A stretch of 64,000 nt of DNA, from contig NZ_JAMZEK010000003.1 in NCBI RefSeq assembly GCF_024158035.1, positions 806,001 to 870,000 of the forward strand. The letters are read 5' to 3'. Positions 31,136-39,562 of this stretch are shown here, piece by piece (position 1 is the stretch's first letter; the number at the start of each line of letters is the position of its first letter). Both the position numbers and the translations under genes were made by a program. Source of the DNA: Dyella lutea (lineage in GTDB: Bacteria > Pseudomonadota > Gammaproteobacteria > Xanthomonadales > Rhodanobacteraceae). The notes beneath the pieces are model-generated. The model did not search any database. It was not told the origin of the DNA and saw nothing but the letters and a program-made list of their open reading frames with translations.

Positions 31136-32797
31136 GTGAAACGACTGCTTGCCTGTTCCATCGCCGCCGCGTTCGCCTGCGCCGCGTCGGCCGCCAACGC
31201 GCCGAAGACCCCCACCTTCGATCCGCACTACCTTTCCCGCCAGGTCAAGATGCTGGCTTCCGACGCTTTCGAGGGCCGCGGCCCGGCGACCGAGGGCGAA
31301 AAGCGCACCGTCGCCTACGTGATCAGCCAGATGAAGGCCGCCGGCCTGCAACCGGCCGGTGTGATGAAGGACGGCAAGCGCAGCTGGACCCAGCCGGTGC
31401 CGCTGGGCCGCTTCGAGATCACCGGCGCGCCGGCGTTCAACCTCATGCTCGACGGCAAGGCCCTGCCGCTGGTGCAGGGCGACCAGATTGCCGTGCGCGC
31501 GGCAATGGACGGCTCCACCCATGTGGACATCCACAACGCTCCGCTGGTCTTCGTCGGCTATGGCGTGAAGGCGCCGGAGCGGAACTGGGACGACTTCAAG
31601 GGCGTGGACCTGCACGGCAAGATCGCCGTGGCGCTGGTCAACGACCCGGACTACGAGACCGGCCACGGCGACTTCGGCGGCAAGGCGATGACCTACTACG
31701 GCCGCTGGACCTACAAATACGAGGAGATCGCCCGCCAGGGCGCGCTGGGCCTGCTGATCATCCACGAGACCGCCCCGGCCTCCTACGGCTGGCCGACGGT
31801 GAAGAACTCCAACACCAACGCCCAGTTCGACATCGTGCGCGAGCACCCGGCCGAGGTGCACTCCAAGGTCGAGGGCTGGATCCAGCGCGACCTTGCGGTA
31901 ACGATGTTCAAGGACGCCGGGCTCGACTTCGACACGATGAAAAAGCTGGCGCAGACGCGCGAGTTCAAGCCGGTGACGCTCAAGGGCGAGACGTTCTCGG
32001 CGAAGTTCGACGTCGACGCCAAGGTGATCACCTCGCAGAACATCCTGGGCATGGTCAAGGGCAGCAAGCATCCCGACGAGACGGTGATCTACAGCGCCCA
32101 CTGGGACCACCTCGGCGTCGGCGCGCCCGACGCGAAGGGTGACCGCATCTACAACGGCGCGGTGGACAATGGCACCGGCACCGCGGCCCTGCTCGCCCTC
32201 GGCCGCGCCTTCGCCCACGCGCCGAAGCCGGAGCGCTCAGTGGTGTTCCTCAACGTCACCGCCGAGGAAAAAGGCCTGCTCGGCTCCGAGTACTACGCCA
32301 GCCACCCGGTGTTCCCGCTGGCCAAGACGGTGGGCGTGATCAACATGGACGCGCTCGACCCGCACGGATTGACCCGCAACTTCACCATCTCCGGCACGGC
32401 CAAGCTCGGCTTGCTCGACGACCTGGTCAAGGTGGCCAGGCAGTTCGGCGAAACCTACTCGCCGGACCCGCACCCGGAGGCCGGCTATTTCTTTCGCTCC
32501 GATCACTTCTCGTTCGCCAAGCGCGGCGTGCCGGCGATCTCGTTCGGCTCAGGCGACGACTGGGTGGATGGCGGCGTCGCGGCCGGCGAGGCGGCAGACA
32601 AGGCCTACACCCGCGACCACTACCACCAGCCCTCGGACGAGTGGCAGGCCGACTGGTCGTTCAAGGGCATGGCCCAGGACATGGGCATGCTCTACACGCT
32701 GGGCCGCAACCTGGCGGACTCGCGTCAGTGGCCGGACTGGAGCAAGGACTCCGAGTTTCGCGCCGCGCGCGACGCCACCGACGACCAGCGCAGGTAA
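31136..32797 (+). CDS. Secreted M28-family zinc peptidase
   Basis: A 553-residue exported aminopeptidase-like enzyme. A signal peptide (KRLLACSIAAAFACAASAANA) starts at a GTG codon. A PA-type insert lies around residues 130-270. The M28 zinc ligands appear as YSAHWDHLGVG (His, Asp), GAVDNGTGTAALL (Asp), VTAEEKGLLGSEYY (catalytic and ligand Glu), VINMDALDPHG (Asp) and a C-terminal His in DHYHQPSDEW. Such enzymes release N-terminal amino acids from peptides in the periplasm or outside. It is followed by a strong terminator shared with the convergent Mpo1-like gene. Confidence 0.9.
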   Translation: MKRLLACSIAAAFACAASAANAPKTPTFDPHYLSRQVKMLASDAFEGRGPATEGEKRTVAYVISQMKAAGLQPAGVMKDGKRSWTQPVPLGRFEITGAPAFNLMLDGKALPLVQGDQIAVRAAMDGSTHVDIHNAPLVFVGYGVKAPERNWDDFKGVDLHGKIAVALVNDPDYETGHGDFGGKAMTYYGRWTYKYEEIARQGALGLLIIHETAPASYGWPTVKNSNTNAQFDIVREHPAEVHSKVEGWIQRDLAVTMFKDAGLDFDTMKKLAQTREFKPVTLKGETFSAKFDVDAKVITSQNILGMVKGSKHPDETVIYSAHWDHLGVGAPDAKGDRIYNGAVDNGTGTAALLALGRAFAHAPKPERSVVFLNVTAEEKGLLGSEYYASHPVFPLAKTVGVINMDALDPHGLTRNFTISGTAKLGLLDDLVKVARQFGETYSPDPHPEAGYFFRSDHFSFAKRGVPAISFGSGDDWVDGGVAAGEAADKAYTRDHYHQPSDEWQADWSFKGMAQDMGMLYTLGRNLADSRQWPDWSKDSEFRAARDATDDQRR

Positions 32798-32811
32798 GCG
32801 CTGCGTCCATG

Positions 32812-32857
32812 CCTGAAACCAACGGGGCGGCCACATGGCCGCCCCGTCGGTTTCAGG
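32812..32857. terminator. Strong bidirectional terminator after the M28 peptidase
   Basis: CCTGAAACC with ACGGGGCGGCC (32812-32832) pairs with GGCCGCCCCGT and GGTTTCAGG (32837-32857) around an ACAT loop. A- and T-rich bases flank the stem on both sides. It separates the convergent peptidase and Mpo1-like genes. Confidence 0.85.
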
Positions 32858-32876
32858 GTTCCGCTGGAATCGACCG

Positions 32877-33179
32877 CTACAAGCGAACCTTGCCGCGCAA
32901 TACGTCGAAGAACATCACCCAATCGCCGGCCAGGCTGTAGAAGGGATGCTTGAACGTGGCCGGACGATTCTTCTCGAACACAAAGTGACCGATCCAGGCA
33001 AAGCCGTAGCCGGCCACCGGCGCCAGCCACAGCCAGGCGAGCCGGCCGCTGGCGATGACTACGACGATGATCGCCAGCACGCAGAGGCTGCCCGCGAAAT
33101 GCAGGCGTCGGCACACCGGGTGGCGGTGCTCGCCCAGATAAAACGGATAGAACTCGCGGAAACTGGAGAAACCGGTCAT
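32877..33179 (-). CDS. Mpo1-like (DUF962) membrane protein
   Basis: A 100-residue protein of the DUF962/Mpo1 group. The family opening SFREFYPFYLGEHRHPVCRR contains conserved histidines, followed by LHFAGSLCVLAIIVVVIASG, a second hydrophobic stretch and GHFVFEKNRPATFKHPFYSL with more conserved histidines. Yeast Mpo1 is an iron-dependent dioxygenase that shortens 2-hydroxy fatty acids; whether bacterial members do the same is uncertain. The ATG at 33177-33179 was chosen because the family begins with this Phe-rich segment. Confidence 0.85.
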   Translation of the reverse strand: MTGFSSFREFYPFYLGEHRHPVCRRLHFAGSLCVLAIIVVVIASGRLAWLWLAPVAGYGFAWIGHFVFEKNRPATFKHPFYSLAGDWVMFFDVLRGKVRL

Positions 33180-33251
33180 GTGCGCTCCTGCTGACGGCAC
33201 CAGCCTACGCGCGCGCCGGGGCGAATGCATGACGCGGGTGCACGCGGAGGC

Positions 33252-34127
33252 TCAGCGCTCCGGCAGGGGGATGCGTTCGACCTCGTCGCCGGGCACGGTG
33301 TCGAAGCGTCTGTCGCGCCAGTCCGCCTTGGCCTGCTCGATCCGCTCGCGCCGGGTAGAGACGAAGTTCCACCACAGGTGGCGTTCGCCATCCAGCGGCG
33401 CGCCACCGAACAGCATCACGCGGCTCGTCGACATCGCCTGCAGTGGCGGCGCCGATTCCCCGGCCTGTACCGCCATCTGTCCGGGTGGCACGGTCACATC
33501 CCCCCAACGCACGTCTCCCTCGATGAGGTGCACGCCGCGCTCGGCATGCTCGGGTGGCCAGTCCAGCGATGCGCCGGCCTCAAGCCGGGCCTCGATGAAA
33601 AACATCGGCGCGAACACCTTCACCGGCGACCGCTCGCCCCACGCGGAACCGGCGATCAGGGTCAGCGAGGCCCCGTCGCGCTCGATCCGCGGCAGCTCGT
33701 CGGCCTCATGATGATGGAACTCCGGCGCGACCTCCTCGTCCGCATGCGGCAGCGCCACCCACACCTGCACGCCGTGCAGGGCGTGGCCGGCCTCGCGCTC
33801 GGCCGGCGGGGTGCGTTCGGAATGCACGATGCCCCGGCCGGCAGTCATCCAGTTCACTGCGCCGGGGCGAATGTCGGCGAGGCTTCCCAGACTGTCGCGA
33901 TGGCGGATCGCACCCTCGAACAGCCAGGTCACGGTGGCCAGGCCGATGTGTGGATGCGGGCGCACGTCCATGCCGCGCCCCGCCGGCAGGGTGACCGGAC
34001 CCATGTGGTCGAAGAACACAAACGGACCGACGTGACGGGCCTGCAGCACCGGCAGCAGGCGGCGCACACGGAAGCCGTCGCCCAGGTCGTGCACACGGCC
34101 GTCGATCAGCAGCGGGTTGGCATCCAT
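33252..34127 (-). CDS. Pirin-family bicupin protein
   Basis: A 291-residue pirin. The N-terminal cupin carries the iron-binding set: RPHPHIGLATVTWLFEGAI with two histidines, then a later His in IVHSERTP and Glu in the same strand region. GPFVFFDHMGPVTLPAG is a pirin signature. The C-terminal cupin (about 170-280) lacks metal ligands, as usual. Bacterial pirins act as quercetinases or interact with metabolic enzymes; the role here is unknown. GAGGAGA lies about eight bases before the ATG. It precedes the old-yellow-enzyme gene's end by 35 bases in the same direction, suggesting a redox-related unit. Confidence 0.93.
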   Translation of the reverse strand: MDANPLLIDGRVHDLGDGFRVRRLLPVLQARHVGPFVFFDHMGPVTLPAGRGMDVRPHPHIGLATVTWLFEGAIRHRDSLGSLADIRPGAVNWMTAGRGIVHSERTPPAEREAGHALHGVQVWVALPHADEEVAPEFHHHEADELPRIERDGASLTLIAGSAWGERSPVKVFAPMFFIEARLEAGASLDWPPEHAERGVHLIEGDVRWGDVTVPPGQMAVQAGESAPPLQAMSTSRVMLFGGAPLDGERHLWWNFVSTRRERIEQAKADWRDRRFDTVPGDEVERIPLPER

Positions 34128-34162
34128 CGCTCGGGTCTCCTCGGCTCGGGTCGTCGACTACA

Positions 34163-35221
34163 TCACCAGGCGCGCTGGTATTGCAACGGCACGTCGATCG
34201 ATGCGCCGAGCGCCTTCGCCGCGCGACGCGGAAAGTAGGGATCGCGCAGGCTCTCGCGCGCCTGCAGCACCACGTCCGCATCGCCGTCGATGACGATCGC
34301 CGCGGCCTGCGCCGGTTCGGTCACCAGGCCGACGGCGCCGGTGGCGATGCCGGCCTCGGCGCGGATGCGGCGCGCGAACGGCACCTGGTAGCCCGGCTCG
34401 ACCGGGATGCGCACGCCAGGCACCAGGCCACCGCTGGACACGTCGATCAGGTCGACGCCCAGCTCGCGGACCTGCCGCGCCAGCGCCACGCTCTGCTCGA
34501 TATCCCAGCCGCCCTCGGCCCAGTCGGTGGCCGAAATGCGCAGCCATACCGGCAACCCGTCCGGCCACACCTCGCGCACGGCGGCGACCACTTCGCGTAC
34601 CAGCCGCGTGCGGTTCCCGAAGCTGCCACCGTAACCGTCGCTGCGACGGTTGCTGAGCGGCGACAGGAACTGATGCAGCAGGTAACCGTGGGCCGCGTGC
34701 ACCTCGACCAGCTGGAAGCCCGCGTCCAGCGCACGGCGCGCGGCGGCCCGGAAATCCTCGATCACCTTGGCGATGCCCGCCTCATCCAGCGCTGCCGGAA
34801 CGTGCCAACCCGTATCGAATGGCAGGGCCGAGGGGGCCAAGGTCGGCCAGGCTCCCTCGTCGATGCCGAGCGGGCCGCCGCCCTCCCAGGGACGCTGCGC
34901 GCTGGCCTTGCGTCCAGCGTGCGCCAATTGCACGCCAGCGAGGGCGCCCTGGGCGCGGATGAACGCGGTGATCGGCACCCAGGCCTGCTGTTGCGCTTCG
35001 TTCCACAGGCCGACGTCTCCGGGGGAAATCCGCCCCTCGGCGGAAACCGCCGTGGCTTCGCTGATCACCAGCGACGCACCACCGACCGCGCGACTGCCAA
35101 GATGCACCAGGTGCCAGGTATCGGGCAGGCCATCGGAGGCACTGTACTGGCACATCGGCGCGACCACGAGGCGGTTGCGCAAGGTGAGCGAACGCTGCTG
35201 CAGCGGTTCGAACAGGGACAT
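34163..35221 (-). CDS. Old-yellow-enzyme flavin oxidoreductase, YqjM/XenA class
   Basis: A 352-residue FMN-dependent ene-reductase using NAD(P)H to reduce activated double bonds and xenobiotics. The N-terminus RLVVAPMCQYSASDGLPDTW has the Cys and Tyr that define the YqjM/XenA class. LVEVHAAHGYLLHQFLSPLS has the substrate-binding His pair, and DGYGGSFGNRTRL and VLQARESLRDPYFPRRAAK match the FMN-binding and C-terminal family motifs. The ATG at 35219-35221 (MSLFEPLQQRSLTLRNR) was preferred over the upstream in-frame Met. It is likely co-transcribed with the pirin gene downstream. Confidence 0.92.
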   Translation of the reverse strand: MSLFEPLQQRSLTLRNRLVVAPMCQYSASDGLPDTWHLVHLGSRAVGGASLVISEATAVSAEGRISPGDVGLWNEAQQQAWVPITAFIRAQGALAGVQLAHAGRKASAQRPWEGGGPLGIDEGAWPTLAPSALPFDTGWHVPAALDEAGIAKVIEDFRAAARRALDAGFQLVEVHAAHGYLLHQFLSPLSNRRSDGYGGSFGNRTRLVREVVAAVREVWPDGLPVWLRISATDWAEGGWDIEQSVALARQVRELGVDLIDVSSGGLVPGVRIPVEPGYQVPFARRIRAEAGIATGAVGLVTEPAQAAAIVIDGDADVVLQARESLRDPYFPRRAAKALGASIDVPLQYQRAW

Positions 35222-35318
35222 CGACGAGCTTCCGGATCTGGGCAAACCGCTGAGCTGCTGGCGCGTGGGACCGGATTCAAGGCTCCGGGAGGAACGATAC
35301 GGCGAACGCCGCGTTTCC

Positions 35319-36188
35319 TCAGCGCAACCAGCCGGCGATCCGCCCGGCCACCGCGGCCGGAGCCTTCATCCACGCAAAGTGGTCCGGCGGCCGCCCCTCC
35401 AGCAGTTCTGCGCCAAACACCAGCCGGGTTGCCGTTGCGCGCGGCAACTTTGCGAGCAGCCACTCCAGCGAGCCAGGCGGCACCAGCCAGTCGTCTTCGA
35501 AACGGATGCCCAGCACGGGCAGATCCAGTTGTGCCAACCCCTGCTCCAGGTCGGTGTCGAGCCCGCGCGCGGCATAGCGGCCAGTCCACCCGCTGCGCGC
35601 CCAATCGACCGTCACGCCGCGCGCCTCGTTACCGGCGAAACCCAGCCACCGCCCAGGCAGGTAGCCGCGCAGCGTGGCCAGCAGCGGCGCTGCGCCATAG
35701 GCGATGCGGATCGGCGGACCGCGCGGAAACGTCCGCCAGAATGGCGAACCGCTGGCGACCAGCACCAGCCCGGTAAACGACGAAGGATGCATCGCCGCGA
35801 ACAGTGCCGCCAGTTGCCCGCCCAGGCTGTGGCCGCCGATGACCAGAGGCATCTGCGGCCATGGCTGGCGTACGGCGGACAGCGTGGCCGCCAGATCCTG
35901 GGACAGCAGCTCACGATAACCCCAATCGCTGCGCCGGCCAGCCCGCCGATCGCTCGATCCGATACCGCGCCACTCGTGGATCGCCGTGGCCACACCCTGG
36001 CTTGCCAGGCCATCGGCCAGCGCCAGATAGTGGCGGGCGGGCACGCCCATCGCGGGCAGCCACAACACCGCCGCCCGCAGCGCGCGTTCGTCGGCGGGCG
36101 ACACCAGCATCAGTTCGGCGCGAGCTCCGTCGGCGGATTCGACAGACGACACGCACAGGGTTGCCGAGGCGGAGAGCGCGTCGCTCAT
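35319..36188 (-). CDS. Alpha/beta-hydrolase (serine esterase-like)
   Basis: A 289-residue alpha/beta-hydrolase of the lysophospholipase-like group (COG4757-like). The nucleophile elbow is VIGGHSLGGQLAALFAA (catalytic Ser). A preceding HEWRGIGSSDRRAG matches the group's oxyanion-loop area. The likely acid is Asp in RFEDDWLVPPGSLEW and the likely His is in RPPDHFAWMK. The substrate is unknown. It reads in the same direction as the OYE and pirin genes. Confidence 0.85.
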   Translation of the reverse strand: MSDALSASATLCVSSVESADGARAELMLVSPADERALRAAVLWLPAMGVPARHYLALADGLASQGVATAIHEWRGIGSSDRRAGRRSDWGYRELLSQDLAATLSAVRQPWPQMPLVIGGHSLGGQLAALFAAMHPSSFTGLVLVASGSPFWRTFPRGPPIRIAYGAAPLLATLRGYLPGRWLGFAGNEARGVTVDWARSGWTGRYAARGLDTDLEQGLAQLDLPVLGIRFEDDWLVPPGSLEWLLAKLPRATATRLVFGAELLEGRPPDHFAWMKAPAAVAGRIAGWLR

Positions 36189-36267
36189 TTCTGCCCTTTC
36201 GAGCGCACGAAGCTACCGACGCTGCCGGCGATGCGGCAGCGGGACGGTCGCAACATCAGGATACGCG

Positions 36268-36295
36268 CAGGAGGACGGCGAGCGCCGACCTCCTG
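36268..36295. terminator. Inverted repeat downstream of the first cold-shock gene
   Basis: CAGGAGG (36268-36274) pairs with CCTCCTG (36289-36295), with an inner GGCG/CGCC stem. It lies 26 bases after the stop of the minus-strand csp gene and may terminate it; a U-run is lacking. Confidence 0.4.
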
Positions 36296-36321
36296 AACCA
36301 TACGGAAAGCCACCCGGCGAA

Positions 36322-36531
36322 TCAGGCCGGTGACACTTCCTCGGCCTGCAGACCCTTCTGCCCCTGGACCACCTTGAAGGTCACTTTCTGGCCTTCTTTC
36401 AGGCTCTTGAAGCCGGAGCCGGTGATCGCGCGGAAATGCACGAACACGTCCGGGCCGCTCTCTCGGCTGATGAAGCCGAAACCCTTGGCGTCGTTAAACC
36501 ACTTGACGGTGCCACTCTCTCGATCCGACAT
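36322..36531 (-). CDS. Cold-shock protein, CspA family (copy 1)
   Basis: A 69-residue OB-fold RNA/DNA chaperone. RNP1 KGFGFIS and RNP2 VFVHF are intact in the sequence [16 protein letters not shown] and DVFVHFRAI. It differs from copy 2 at only nine positions (for example ESG versus DNG after RNP1). Cold-shock proteins melt RNA structure at low temperature or act as constitutive RNA chaperones. A GGAGTGAG ribosome site precedes the ATG, as in copy 2. It reads in the same direction as copy 2, with its own upstream gap of 257 bases. Confidence 0.96.
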   Translation of the reverse strand: MSDRESGTVKWFNDAKGFGFISRESGPDVFVHFRAITGSGFKSLKEGQKVTFKVVQGQKGLQAEEVSPA

Positions 36532-36732
36532 GACTCACTCCGATTACGCCCCTCGTGACCGGCTGTCCACCCGCCCGGGCGGCAGTCGACTGGGTCATGC
36601 GCAATGCGGGGGACTCGCGCGGGTCTCACGCCGGCGCGGGCCCACCCCGGGCCTGAGCTGACACAGTGAAAAAAGCATAACGGATTTTCGCGTCGCGCAA
36701 GCCCCCTCGCCGGCGGTGGTGCCCCGAAACGA

Positions 36733-36762
36733 GAAAAGCCGGACATCGCTGCCCGGCTTTTC
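36733..36762 (-). terminator. Rho-independent terminator of cold-shock gene copy 2
   Basis: GAAAAGCCGG (36733-36742) pairs with CCGGCTTTTC (36753-36762). On the minus strand the stem ends in UUUUC, 27 bases after the copy 2 stop. It makes each cold-shock gene a separate transcript. Confidence 0.8.
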
Positions 36763-36788
36763 GGTACGACAGGAGGCTTCCCTGGCGA

Positions 36789-36998
36789 TCAGGCCGGGGT
36801 CACTTCCTCGGCCTGCAGACCCTTCTGGCCCTGCACCACCTTGAAGGTGACCTGCTGGCCTTCCTGCAGGCTCTTGAAGCCGTTGCCGGTGATCGCGCGG
36901 AAATGCACGAACACGTCCGGGCCATTGTCACGGCTGATGAAGCCGAAGCCCTTGGCATCGTTGAACCACTTGACGGTACCGGTCTGACGATCGGACAT
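36789..36998 (-). CDS. Cold-shock protein, CspA family (copy 2)
   Basis: A 69-residue cold-shock protein with intact RNP1 (KGFGFIS) and RNP2 (VFVHF). It is nearly identical to copy 1 located 258 bases away, so the pair arose by tandem duplication. The terminator between them indicates independent transcription. The gene has a long AT-containing leader (about 155 bases from the -10 box at 37161-37166), the pattern used for temperature-responsive leaders of cspA. Confidence 0.96.
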   Translation of the reverse strand: MSDRQTGTVKWFNDAKGFGFISRDNGPDVFVHFRAITGNGFKSLQEGQQVTFKVVQGQKGLQAEEVTPA

Positions 36999-37118
36999 GG
37001 ATTTTCACTCCGTAGGTTTCTGGAATCGGAACCCGACCAGCAAAAGCCGGCGGGAACACTGGATTGCGCGGAAATCCTCGGGGGTGAAGCGATGAAGCGG
37101 ATAGGAATCAGCGGCATC

Positions 37119-37166
37119 GGGTCACGAGACTCTGGTGACCCCGGCAAACACAGTAACGCGATTATA
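37119..37166 (-). promoter_or_regulatory. Promoter and leader hairpin of cold-shock gene copy 2
   Basis: On the minus strand a perfect -10 box TATAAT lies at 37161-37166. No good -35 is seen 16-18 bases upstream. A stable hairpin follows early in the leader: GGGTCAC (37119-37125) mirrored by GTGACCC (37135-37141), with an inner GAG/CTC. Starting near 37155 the leader would be about 155 nt, long as in thermosensing cspA leaders. The rest of 36999-37302 shows no gene. Confidence 0.5.
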
Positions 37167-37302
37167 ACCACAGCCGGAAAAACTCCGCGATGGCGTTTTT
37201 CCGAGGCATGGCAACCCTTCCGACATGGCAGGCGCCTGGCGTTCAGGTTCTCCTGACAAGGCGCGTAATCTGGCACCGGTCAGCGTTTTCCAAGGAGCCC
37301 CC

Positions 37303-37725
37303 ATGACATCCCGACGCCTCGCCGTGCACGCCCTGCTGCTGCCATTGATGCTCGCCGCGTGTGCGGGCGAGCCCCATCACGGTTCATCGGCACGCACCGG
37401 GCCGGCCGGGAGCAGCGGGTATCTCGGGGGAGCGGAACCGCCCCTGGACACCGGGATCTCGGCCTGCGACCGTTACTTGGACAGTTACCGGGCCTGCCAC
37501 CGGGCGGCAGGGATCTTCCCGCCCGATCAGATCGAGCTCCATTACCGCGAAATGCGCAGCAGCCTGCTGCGCGACTCGCTCGATCCGCGCATCCGCCCCC
37601 AACTGGTCACCCGCTGCGAAGTGCTGACACGAACCCTGCGCGAAGCACTCGACGGCAAGTCCTGTGGAACTGACGCCAGCCAGGTGACCGCTCCACGGCG
37701 CGACAGCAACGGCGGCCAGTCCTGA
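37303..37725 (+). CDS. Small lipoprotein, function unknown
   Basis: A 140-residue lipoprotein. A basic start (TSRRLAVHALLLPLMLAAC) gives a lipobox LAAC with the lipidated Cys at about residue 20. The mature part is Gly/Ser-rich at first. A globular segment follows with three more cysteines (SACDRYLDSYRACHRAAG and TRCEVLTRTL) and a fourth near the C-terminus. It resembles no family I can name. AAGGAG lies six bases before the ATG. It ends directly against the stop of convergent ycaQ. Confidence 0.7.
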   Translation: MTSRRLAVHALLLPLMLAACAGEPHHGSSARTGPAGSSGYLGGAEPPLDTGISACDRYLDSYRACHRAAGIFPPDQIELHYREMRSSLLRDSLDPRIRPQLVTRCEVLTRTLREALDGKSCGTDASQVTAPRRDSNGGQS

Positions 37726-39006
37726 TCAGCGGTTGGCCAATGCGGCCCTGAGCAGCCGCGCGAAGCCGACCGGTCGCGTCCGGGTCAGCCTCACCGTGGA
37801 CGTGCCGTGCCAGTCGGCCAATCGCTCCAGCGCATCGGCCAACGCATCGGCCAGCCGCGTGTCGTCGTCGACACCGGGCTCCAGGTACAACGCCTTGATC
37901 TCGAACTCGCCTTTCGAACGGTGTGCCTTGGCGTCCAGCCGACCGACCAACGCACCGCGGCGGAGGATCGGCAACACGAAATAGCCGTACTGCCGCTTCG
38001 GCGCCGGTACGTAACACTCCAGTGCATAGTCGAAGCCGAACATGCCCTGCAGCCGCTGCCGGTCCCACACCAGCGGGTCGAAGGGCGACAGCACTGCCGT
38101 ATGCGTGGCGCGCAGCCGACCACCGAGTGCCTTGGCCAGCGCCCCGGCGTGATCGGCGTGGACGTACCCCGGCGCATCCCAGCCGGCCACATCCACCGGC
38201 AGGACTTCGCCGTCGACCAGCAGAGGCCGCATTTCCCGGTCGGTCACCTGTGGCCGCAAACGGTAGTAGTCGGCGATCCAGCGCGCCGGCACGACACCGA
38301 GGGCACGCACGGTGTCGGCGATGAAGTGCCGACGCAGCCCCGCTTCGTCCAGGCCGGTGGCCACGCCCGGATCCGGGGGATCGAGTCGCTCGCGCACGCG
38401 CGCGGCCAGGTCGTAGACTCGCTGGAATCTATCCCGGCGCAACACCATCAGCTCGCCCAGTGCGAACCAGGCTTCCAGCCAGCGCTTTTCCGGTTTCCAC
38501 GACCACCAGCCGCCGGCACCACGATCCTCACGGGCGAAATCGGCCGAACGTACCGGCCCGGTCTGGCTGATACGATCCAGCAGTGCGCGCATCTCCGCGG
38601 GATATTCGCGCTGCATGCGTTCGGCGTGACGATACGACCAGTGATGGCCACGCCGATGCCGCCAGGCGTCGTGCAACGGGAAATCGGCGGCAGGGACAAA
38701 ACACGCCTCATGCGCCCAGCATTCCGCCAGGCAGCCGTCGGCCAGCGCCTGCTCCAGCCACTCCGGCGGATACCCGCCGAGTCGGGAAAAGAGCACTAGG
38801 TAAGGGCTGCGCGCGACGACGTGGATCGTGTCGATCTGCAGCAGCCGCATGCGCTGCACCGCATCCACAAGATCCTGCGGCCGGGCGCGACGGCGTGGCC
38901 GGGAAAGAAGACCCATGGCATGCAACTGAAGACGCCGGGCCTGGTCCAAGCGGAGCGCTGGCGTGACGGTGCGCGGCCATCCGGCTGCTGCAGATTGAGA
39001 TGGCAT
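37726..39006 (-). CDS. ycaQ: YcaQ/AlkX-type crosslink-repair DNA glycosylase
   Basis: A 426-residue HTH_42-superfamily protein. YcaQ (also called AlkX) unhooks interstrand DNA crosslinks made by nitrogen mustards. The catalytic QxD motif is in RMRLLQIDTIHVVARSPYLV. Tandem winged helices follow, with the aromatic-rich HDAWRHRRGHHWSYRH and GWWSWKPEKRWLEAWFALGE and a C-terminal PFDPLVWDRQRLQGMFGFDY typical of the family. The ATG at 39004-39006 was chosen on family length; an in-frame extension of 31 residues upstream is unlikely. Confidence 0.88.
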   Translation of the reverse strand: MPSQSAAAGWPRTVTPALRLDQARRLQLHAMGLLSRPRRRARPQDLVDAVQRMRLLQIDTIHVVARSPYLVLFSRLGGYPPEWLEQALADGCLAECWAHEACFVPAADFPLHDAWRHRRGHHWSYRHAERMQREYPAEMRALLDRISQTGPVRSADFAREDRGAGGWWSWKPEKRWLEAWFALGELMVLRRDRFQRVYDLAARVRERLDPPDPGVATGLDEAGLRRHFIADTVRALGVVPARWIADYYRLRPQVTDREMRPLLVDGEVLPVDVAGWDAPGYVHADHAGALAKALGGRLRATHTAVLSPFDPLVWDRQRLQGMFGFDYALECYVPAPKRQYGYFVLPILRRGALVGRLDAKAHRSKGEFEIKALYLEPGVDDDTRLADALADALERLADWHGTSTVRLTRTRPVGFARLLRAALANR

Positions 39007-39111
39007 TGACACGTCCGTTGCTAGCGTGACCGGGCGCTCCCCTGGCGACCGAACCCTCGTGGTCCAGCCGCCGATGCGCCCACCCATCGATTCTGGCATG
39101 GAGTACCGAAC

Positions 39112-39474
39112 ATGACATTCCGCAGATCCCGGATTCCGTTCGTCGCTGTCGCCTCGCTGTTCGCCGCCGGTCTGGCGATGGCGGCGCAGACCGACAGCAT
39201 GTCCCCCCCGTCACCGGCGAGCACCGTCGCCACGGCCGATAGTGCGGTGTTCCAGACCCCGCAGGGACAGGTCACCATCCGCAGCACCCTGCCCCCTGCG
39301 CCCACCGACAGCGCGCCGCCACCGTTCGCCCAGCTCGCGGGCAAGGGTAGATTCATCACGCCCGAACAGGCGGCCGCCTACCCGCCGCTGGCGAACGACT
39401 TCGATTACGCCGACAGCAACAAGAACGGCAGGATCAGCGAGGCCGAGTACGCGCGCTGGACCAAGGGCAAGTAG
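39112..39474 (+). CDS. Exported EF-hand calcium-binding protein
   Basis: A 120-residue secreted protein. The signal peptide is TFRRSRIPFVAVASLFAAGL with cleavage near AMA. A Pro/Ser/Thr-rich linker leads to one complete EF-hand loop DSNKNGRISEAE near residue 104. It has acidic or Asn ligands at positions 1, 3 and 5, Gly at 6, Ile at 8 and Glu at 12. A half EF-hand could come before it. A single loop implies dimerisation or a partner. The next gene is the calcium-dependent phospholipase PldA, but a strong terminator lies between them. Confidence 0.78.
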   Translation: MTFRRSRIPFVAVASLFAAGLAMAAQTDSMSPPSPASTVATADSAVFQTPQGQVTIRSTLPPAPTDSAPPPFAQLAGKGRFITPEQAAAYPPLANDFDYADSNKNGRISEAEYARWTKGK

Positions 39475-39492
39475 ACCGCTGTCGCCCGGACT

Positions 39493-39524
39493 GGCCGGCC
39501 GCAGTAACCTGCGGCCGGCCTTTT
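39493..39524 (+). terminator. Rho-independent terminator after the EF-hand gene
   Basis: A perfect 12-bp stem, GGCCGGCCGCAG (39493-39504) and CTGCGGCCGGCC (39509-39520), with a TAAC loop, is followed by TTTT. It begins 18 bases after the stop codon. Confidence 0.92.
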
Positions 39525-39562
39525 CGTGCCCGTGCCCGCCACCGACAATGAGATCCTCCGTC

